From Rhizophagus irregularis (Eukaryota > Glomeromycota > Glomeromycetes > Glomerales > Glomeraceae): 64,000 nt of DNA. The DNA lies in contig NC_089444.1 in the NCBI RefSeq assembly GCF_026210795.1, forward strand, positions 3,214,501 to 3,278,500, in the 5' to 3' direction. The translations under genes were made by a program, and so were the position numbers. Positions 56,651-64,000 of this stretch are shown here, in pieces (positions within the stretch are counted from its first letter, which is position 1; each line of letters opens with the position of its first letter). The notes under the pieces were generated by a model. The model was not told where the DNA came from and did no database searches. It was given only the letters and a program-made list of their open reading frames with translations.

Positions 56651-59600
56651 AACTGGATCATGAGAAAATGTCCATTAAGTTTTGAACTTAAAGAAATGTA
56701 AGTTGCATAGCTTAAATGTGTCTTTAATTTTCTTTTAAAAAATAAAAACAATAGGTTAAATACTATTTTTTATGTAGGATTCGGTCAATTTTACTGTTGT
56801 ATTGATTTTTTTTTTAAAAAATAATTTTGTAAATATATTTAATAATAATAAAAAAAATTAATAATCAAAAAAAAATTAAGGCAAAATTTTATTAACTGAA
56901 ATTGGATTAGTTGATTGGAGTGCACACGGATCGAATAGTTTTTGATTGATCTCACATCGAATAATAATTCTATTAACATATAAAATGGATAATCGGTTAC
57001 CATTATTTTGAAGTTTTTCTCAAAATCGCTGAAGTTGAGAAAAGCATAAATACAAATTTTACTCAAAGTCATATAATTAATTCAAGACTAAATAAATGTT
57101 GATTTTGTTTTAATTTGAATTATTCTTTAATAATAAATCCGATATATATTGATATTTTAACTGAATGTACAGTATTATATTTTAATAGACCATTAATTGC
57201 ATTTATTGCATTTACTGTATTTCAAATGTAAAGAATAAAAATAAATAAAATATTAAAGATTATACTCATTTAAATGTCAAGTACAACATTTTATGATACT
57301 AGTAGATACTCTATTTCTATTTTAAAATATTTTGTTAATAAGAAATTGAAAAAATTAAGATGAACTTCATAAAAGTCAAGATAAAGCTCATATAATTTTC
57401 ACATTTCTTTATTAATTGCACAAAATGAATAAACGGTAAAGGAAGTGTATTTTCAAATGATATAATACATTTGGCGTAATATATTGTTTCAATATAAATA
57501 TTTTTCCTGTTTAATTATTATATAGTACAATATTACTAATATTTTTCTATTAATGGTTAAGGTTAGTAAAATATAAGGAGATTATTAAATATCATAAACT
57601 ATTATCAAATTAAATATATTATTTTACGTGACAAATACACAACGCAATTTAATTAATAAAATAGGTATCTTGTTTATTCAAATTTGGAAAAGGAGTTCAT
57701 TTGTTTGTTAATTATTATAATTTATCATAATAGACTTTGTAAAATATTATTATAAACAGACGGATTTTTTTTAGCAAGATACGTTTTACATAAATCTAAA
57801 AGAATCTCGGAAATGATCTGCATATTGTTTTCCATTCTTAGTTGATAATTAATTTATTTCGTTATTGATTTTTTTGTCTTATATTTTAAATTTTTAATAA
57901 CAAAAAAAATTATAATTTTTATTAATATGTCTTAAATAAAATAAAAAGAAAGAATAAAATATTTTGTTTTAAAAAAAGGTGATATTATAATAGACTTTAT
58001 AAAATATTTTTTTTTTTTAGCAGGATTTCGGAAATGATCTGCATGATGTAATTATCATTGTTTTCCATTTTTATTTAATAACTAGAGGATTATAATGTGC
58101 GGTGACTTCGTCACTGCCAATTGATCTGTTTAAATTGAAATGTATAATATAAATAGTATAATAATGTATAATAGTGTAATATTAATTTTATTATTGTTAT
58201 GAACTTATTTATAAAAGAGATAGCAAATAGGTTAGAGATAATTGCAGTGTAATAGACCTTAAAGAAGATACTTCAATTGACATATGAAATCTATTGGATC
58301 AAAGATTTTATAAGGTATTATAATGGATGAAAATATATTCATTATTTTATTTTTAAAATTTTTAAATTATTTGTTGCCATTGTAAAAAAAATTTTTTTTA
58401 TTAATTAATCATTTTATTTATATTAATAAAATAAATAAATAATCTTTTTGTCTATTCTTACATTTTATTTTTATTTTATTATTTAATAAATAAATAAAAT
58501 ATGAAATAATTTTGGGTAAAAAATCAAAATTTTTATCTAAAAAATAAATAAAAAATCAGAATTTTTTTAAAAAACATTTTTTTTTTTTTGATATCTAAAA
58601 TATTTTATCTAAAAGAGCAATAAAATTTGATTGATTAGTAAAAAAATAAAAAAATGAAGAATACTGATACTGTAATAAAAATATCACCTACTTGTAGCTT
58701 CCACAATCATAATTAGTCCCTTCACTTTAAGCGGACCTAAAGTAAGAAAAATAATTCTTCCCTTATTTTTAAAGTAAAAAAAAAATAAATATAAACTAAC
58801 AATTAAAAATTACTATTATCATAGAATTGCCCATTTGACCTTGCTATTTTGAGCTAGTATAATTTAGTTTTTCCGAAATTGATTATATAATAATTATTAC
58901 TAAATAACAATAATTAGAAAAAATATAGTAAATTTACAGTTATGTAAACAACCTTTATTTAAGATTTTAAGGTAAAAAAATTTTACTTCTCTCCTAAATC
59001 TTAATTATTTAATAATTATATAAGTAAAATATATTATAATAAAAATCAAAATAGAAATCAATATAATCAATATAAAAATCAATATAAAGATTGAAATAAT
59101 AATAACATTGGTTAAAAAAATATAATTTGCCGTAACATGTCAATCTGGTTGATCATTTTTTTGATCGCAAAATAATTTACACTCATTAATAATAAATAAT
59201 ATTTAAATATTTAAATAATGTTTATATTTTATAATTAAAAGTTGTTTTTTTTAATCATATTAATAAAAAAAATGGTATAAAGTATTAATATTAATATTAA
59301 TTTAATAGTTAATAATCATATTGTACCGATTTTTACCATAGCATATTAATCCGGGTTGATCATTTTATTTGTTACAAAATAATATTTTACTAGCCGTAAC
59401 CTGTTGCGCTGCGCTGGGATATATATTAATTGCATATTATAGTATTATGTATTGAAAAGAAATTATGTTTAGAAATTTTGTTACTTATATAATACTAATT
59501 TTGTTTGTAATTAGAAATTTGAAGAATTGAAAGTAAATAAATAATTCAAAGTAAAATAAATAATAAAATTAAAATAAAATAAAAATTTAAAAAGGTGAAA

Positions 59601-59699
59601 TAGAAAAATTCTTTTACATATTAGAAAAGTTTTTTGCATGTTAATAAAAAACTGAAGTAGTAATGTAGATTTGTATTTAATATTAGACTAACAATTAAT
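56651..59699. other. AT-rich intergenic stretch
   Basis: No gene is supported. A short exon-like piece on the minus strand (about 57,004-57,072, MTLSKICIYAFLNFSDFEK) ends at a GTAACC donor-like site but has no partner. Confidence 0.35.
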
Positions 59700-59717
59700 T
59701 TTTGTATATATTCAGTA

Positions 59718-59996
59718 TTCTGCACACCGTATCATATATATGGTTTGCGTACAGTATATTTTTCCAGTTTTACCCGTATGTTTTATACTTGTAAACAGTA
59801 GAAAAACTGTATGTTTTATACTAATAAACAGTATATTATTTTATATTTTATATTGCGAACAGTATACTTTTCCAGGATAAACCGTATATTTTATACTGAT
59901 AAACAGTACTTTTTTCCAGTTTAAACTGCATATTTTGTACTAATAAATAGTATATATTATTCAATTAAATCGTATATTTTATATTTGCAAACAGAA
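59718..59996. repeat. Degenerate repeat of GTATATTTTATACT..AACAGTA units
   Basis: About five imperfect units of about 50-60 bases carry CAGTATATTTTTCCAG, CCGTATGTTTTATACT and AATAAACAGTA. Each unit is partly self-complementary (TATACT/AGTATA). Confidence 0.6.
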
Positions 59997-60093
59997 TTTA
60001 AAATGCATTTATAATCAATAAAATTTTTTATAAATAATATAAATAAAAAACTAGTATAAAATAATATACTATTTGTAAAAAAAATAATATTAG

Positions 60094-60245
60094 CAAAATA
60101 TAAACAAAAAAAAAAGAAATTTAATTAGTAATATTATCATTATTTTAAATATAAAAAAGGAATAATAAAATTTTAGTAAAAAAAAAGAAATTTAATTAGT
60201 AATATTATCATTATTTTAAATATAAAAAAGAAATAATAAAAAGTT
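60094..60245. repeat. Tandem duplication of about 72 bp
   Basis: GAAATTTAATTAGTAATATT and the following ATCATTATTTTAAATATAAA are repeated almost exactly after about 72 bases. Confidence 0.7.
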
Positions 60246-60859
60246 AGTAATATTATTAATATATTAGTTAGATATAAAAAAGTAATAAAATGATAGTAGT
60301 AATGTTAGTAATATATTAAAAAAATTAAATAAAATACATAAAAGTAAAAAAAAAATATAATTAATATATGTTAACATATAATATTAATATAAAAATAAAA
60401 ACATAAAATGGTGTACATATAGTTGTTTAATTAATATTGTTAAAATTCATCATTACAATTCCAGAAAGATATTAGTGAAAGTAATTGTTGATATACGTGC
60501 ATATCACTTTTTGTATAATTAGTAGTTTGGTACAAATATATATATTATATATTATCAAAATAAGTTTTTTATTTAATTTTTATTATTATATGTTAAAATA
60601 ATTTTGGTATTCATTTTTATTGTCTTTTTTTTTCTAAAAAAAAAGAAAAGAAAAGAATATTTTTGAAAAAATAAACAAAAAATAAACAATAACGTGTTAT
60701 TAATGCATGTGATCAGCGATCAGCTGAATTTTAATTGGTTAAATATAGAAATGCGAAAATTAAAAAGCAGAAGTATTTTTTTAAAATTTAAATCATACAG
60801 ATTGTTTTTAAAGTTTAATTAGTAATTTAAAAGTTCTTTTTTTTTTAATAAGAAAATTT

Positions 60860-61045
60860 GTAAAAATTTTTCTTAATACTGCTTAATTTTTAAATTAAAG
60901 CCTTAATACTAAATTAGCTAAATTAGAATTAAGAAAAATTTGTGAGAATTTTCTTTGATACTGCTTAATTTTTAAATTAAAGCCTTAATATTAAATTAGT
61001 TAAATTAGAATTAAAGCCTTAATACTACTAAATTAGTTAAAGAAG
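60860..61045. repeat. Copies of the TTGATACTGCTTAATTTTTA repeat, left array
   Basis: Two partial units with ATACTGCTTAATTTTTAAATT, AAGCCTTAATACTAAATTAG and TTAAATTAGAATTAA. The same unit forms a larger array at 63,385-63,710. Confidence 0.7.
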
Positions 61046-62150
61046 AATTAATATATGGGCTGATTTATGGAATTAAGTTTTTATATTCAAAAAACTAACT
61101 TTATTAAGAAAATGCAAATACAAGTTACATGAAAATGATAGATTCACACCGCTAATATAAATAAAATTGATTTGATTATATTATTTTTTGATTTTTTTTA
61201 ATAATATCATTAAAATTAAAGAAAATTAAATATAATTGTCATGACAAAATATTGAATAACTTAACATGTATGTGTGCTAGATGAATGAATTTATATTCAT
61301 TAGAAAGAGGTAATCAAGAGCTATCCATAAACCAAATATCACATGAATTGGATCACAAGTTGCTGAATAATTATGTTCAATATATTTATTTTTAACATTT
61401 GACTTTAATCGTTAATATCTTCACATCTAGTCATTCAATTTGAATAATCTTTTTTCGTTCAGGTAGAGTAGATTCTGGGCTTTCATATGAATATAAATAT
61501 ATGTGTTTAGCATACACGTACGCCGAGATATTAACGATTTTGTTAATTGAATAAAACTCTGACACAAAAATTTTTAAAATTATAATTCTTACCAAAAGAT
61601 GATCTTTACAGGTATTATTGGGCTCTTTTTACTTTACTTAACAAGTTTTTATTTGCCATTTCTGTTTTAAATTGAATAAATTAATAAAATCAATTTTAAA
61701 AAGTAATTAACAAGTAGAATAAAATTACTAGTATAGTAAAAAACAAAAAAAATATCTCAAAAACTCTAAATCATAACTCACATTTTTATTTTGTATATAT
61801 TTTTACTAAAAAAAAGAAGGAACTAAAGTTAAAAATAAATGAAAAAAGATTTTTCTTATTAATAAAAATTATTAATATTTGTTTTCTTACTTACTGATTA
61901 AAAAAAACCTGCTATATATGCCTATAAACTTTTCTAAGTCACCTAACAAAAATCTGATTGAAAAGTAATTGAAAAGTGATTGAAAAAGAAAGTAGTTGCC
62001 ATTGTTATTTTTGAATAAACGTTAAAAAATTTTTTTTTATTTTTTGATAGATTTAGATCATCTGATTATGTAACACATACAATTTAAGCTTGTGAAACAT
62101 AATTCTTGTTAAAATGTGCAAATCTTTATATTTGGCTAATTTCACGAATT
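61046..62150. other. AT-rich intergenic stretch
   Basis: No gene is supported; nothing structured stands out. Confidence 0.4.
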
Positions 62151-62158
62151 GGCAGTAT

Positions 62159-63369
62159 TAGTGTTTCGATCCGGGCAGAAATCGTCATCCGGATAAATTA
62201 AAAAAATATCCGGTTTCTACCCAGATTATCTGACTCGGATAAAAATCCGGATATATCCAGGTAGAAACCGAAATCCGGATAAAATTATTTAAATTTTTTT
62301 TACTGTAGATCATTTTAATAAATAAAATTCGTGGCATTCATTTAATTTAATGTGGCATTTAATTAATTAAATATATGGCATTTAATTAACTACTAAATTC
62401 GTGGCATTTATTAAATTTATGACAATTAAATTTCGTGGGATTGATATAAAAATTTATTTATAGCATTTATTTTTTTATTTATAAATTTAAGTACAGTTAG
62501 TTAATGTAGTCCTAAGCCCTAACCAAAATAAATAAATACTGTAATCATTTTCTTGGATTTTTTTGTAATTTCACTTGAAACATATTTTTGAATAGTGGAA
62601 AATAATTCATAAAATTATGGAAAACAGTAACGTTCAAGATTATATTACTTTAAGTGAAAATGAAGAGTCCAGTGATGAAGTTACAGAAATTGCTCTAATA
62701 CTAAAAAGAGGATAACCTAAAAAATTATCTAGGACACTTGGAAAATAAAGGATGATAAGTGCTAGTAAAATAAGTTAACTGTACTTGAATTAACAAGTCA
62801 AATATCAAATAATCCAAATCCCTTTAAACTAACTACTACAATGACTAAACCACAAACAAAAGTGAGTTGGGTACTATGGGAATATTTTGTTAGAAAACAA
62901 AGTGAAAATGGAGAAATACGTGCATATTGTCAGTTTATATCAGATAATGGAGAAAATGTACAAAAAGTTATAAATATGATGGATCTGTTGTTAATCACCA
63001 CCCACAGAACACATTATATCTGAAAACAAATCAATAATAAATGCCGCAAATTTAATATATTAAATTCAAATTATGTGACAAATCTTGTGACATAACTTCT
63101 AATTTTTCCTTGTGGTTAACGAATAATTAAAACAATAAAAAAAAATATTTAAAGTAATCATATATAATATTTTAACTCATCTGAAAATATATGAAATGTT
63201 ATGATTTAAATTTTTTTAAAATTTTTTTTTATTTTTTATCTGGATTCCGGGTCAATCTGACCATTTTTATCCGGATATTTATCCGGGTAAAACCCGTAAT
63301 TATCTGGATACCTAAAAAAAAAATTATCCGGGTTTATCCAGTTGAACCCGGCAACGGATCAAAACACTA
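62159..63369 (+). mobile_element. hAT-type element, 1,211 bp, with BED-finger remnant
   Basis: The ends are TAGTGTTTCGATCCG at the left and, reversed, TAGTGTTTTGATCCG at the right. The 8-bp duplication GGCAGTAT is at 62151-62158 and 63370-63377. Subterminal ATCCGGATAA motifs repeat at both ends. This fits hAT. It landed in the TTAAGCAGTATTAAG repeat array. The inside keeps part of a transposase gene (next entry). Confidence 0.85.
62618..63023 (+). pseudogene. Remnant of a hAT transposase N-terminus with BED-type finger
   Basis: An ATG at 62618 opens MENSNVQDYITLSENEESS, which soon hits stops. A second frame from about 62,841 reads KVSWVLWEYFVRKQSENGE then RAYCQF, the start of a BED zinc finger (aromatic VW.YF, then the first Cys). 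The second Cys is replaced, the His ligands are missing and the catalytic core is absent. The element therefore depends on another copy for movement. Confidence 0.6.
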
Positions 63370-63384
63370 GGCAGTATTAAAAAA

Positions 63385-63710
63385 AATTCACAAGAATTTT
63401 CCTTGATACTGCTTAATTTTTAAATTAAAGCCTTAATACTACTAAATTAGTTAAATTAGAATTAAGCAGTATTAAGAAAATTTTGCAAGAATTTTCCTTG
63501 ATACTGCTTAATTTTTAAATTAAAGCCTTAATACTAAATTAGTTAAATTAGAATTAAGCAGTATTAAGAAAAATTCGCAAGAATTTTCCTTGATACTGCT
63601 TAATTTTTAAATTAAAACCTTAATACTAAATTAGTTAAATTAGAATTAAGCAGTATTAAGAAAAATTCATGAGAATTTTTCTTGATACTGCTTAATTTTT
63701 AAATTATAAT
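63385..63710. repeat. Tandem repeat, period about 92-100 bp, about four copies
   Basis: Each unit reads CTTGATACTGCTTAATTTTT, AAATTAAAGCCTTAATACT, TTAGTTAAATTAGAATTAAG, CAGTATTAAGAAAAATTC, and then GCAAGAATTTTC. Within a unit, ATACTGCTTAATT and AATTAAGCAGTAT are inverted, so single strands could fold. Confidence 0.85.
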
Positions 63711-64000
63711 TTATAAAAATGATTTATAATTGAGTTTTGAATTTAGTATTATTAATCAGACTTTGAACTTAAAAATTAAACAGTATTAACAAAAATTCTT
63801 GCAAATTTTTTAATAATTGTGATTTTACATCAGTGAGTTTTTGGGTAGTACATATTAGCGGATACTAGTATTGTTTGATGCTTTAAAGTGTAGAAAAACT
63901 TACCCTATCACACGTCAAATAAATAAAAATTGGCGAAAAAACCAGATAGCCAATTTTTGGCTATATTTGTCTGATTTGTAGCTTTTTGTAGCCGATTTTT
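63711..64000. other. AT-rich end of window
   Basis: No gene or repeat is supported in the last 290 bases. Confidence 0.4.

Noticed and set aside
58100-58130. Small hairpin GCGGTGACTTCGTCACTGC
   Set aside because: Isolated, without a gene nearby or a second copy in the window, so not interpretable.

Overview
The window looks like nuclear DNA of an arbuscular mycorrhizal fungus of the Rhizophagus irregularis type. It is very AT-rich. Its genes have short GT-AG introns of about 70-140 bp. It carries a tandem set of tyrosine-kinase-like (TKL) kinases with an N-terminal Cys-x2-Cys motif, an expanded family in these fungi, and most of the rest is layered transposable elements. The organism call is inference from gene families and composition.

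Left part (1-16,390): mostly AT-rich DNA without genes. It holds a 475-bp palindromic element (793-1267), two oppositely oriented runs of a TTTCGCCGAAG-type repeat, one 149-codon hypothetical gene (6289-6738), a 295-300 bp tandem repeat, a poly(A)-tailed retroposed copy inside an older reading frame (9295-10183, 12-bp target duplication), and a two-exon SHOCT-like small gene with one nonsense codon (12,360-12,685).

Centre (16,391-45,828): a nest of insertions inside one kinase gene. The kinase (two exons, 16,391 onward) is cut by a 26,957-bp CACTA/EnSpm-class DNA transposon (17,579-44,535; terminal repeat CCCTATGAAAAAAG, target duplication AAT). Taking out the element and one AAT restores the kinase reading frame into a C-terminal tail that now lies at 44,539. 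The transposon carries four genes: an intact 8-exon, 998-residue TNP2-type transposase; a Myb/SANT-like poly-Gln protein; a Lys-rich protein; and an FG-repeat, poly-Gln, CCHC zinc-knuckle protein. That last gene is broken at an exon-intron border by a 13,066-bp Ty3/Gypsy retrotransposon (19,651-32,716) whose 1,380-bp LTRs differ at only about three positions. The displaced kinase tail is broken again by a 1,056-bp hAT-type element (8-bp target duplication), which itself holds a 345-bp SINE-like insertion (13-bp duplication).

The Ty3/Gypsy element is the most unusual object. Its reading frames on the minus strand are: a 697-codon protein of unknown function with two Cys4/helix modules; Gag; a nucleocapsid frame with two CCHC knuckles; protease; a 777-residue reverse transcriptase-RNase H fused to a P-loop domain resembling thymidylate kinase; a 113-codon unknown; and integrase. 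Neighbouring frames are joined by in-frame stops (one is UGA CUA, a known readthrough context), a +1 overlap and an AUGA stop-start overlap.

Right part (45,825-64,000): two further kinase genes in tandem (45,825-47,384 and 48,218-about 50,394). They are followed by long AT-rich stretches with several minisatellites, a decayed multi-exon gene (about 55,340-56,650) and a second hAT-type element carrying a BED-finger remnant (62,159-63,369).
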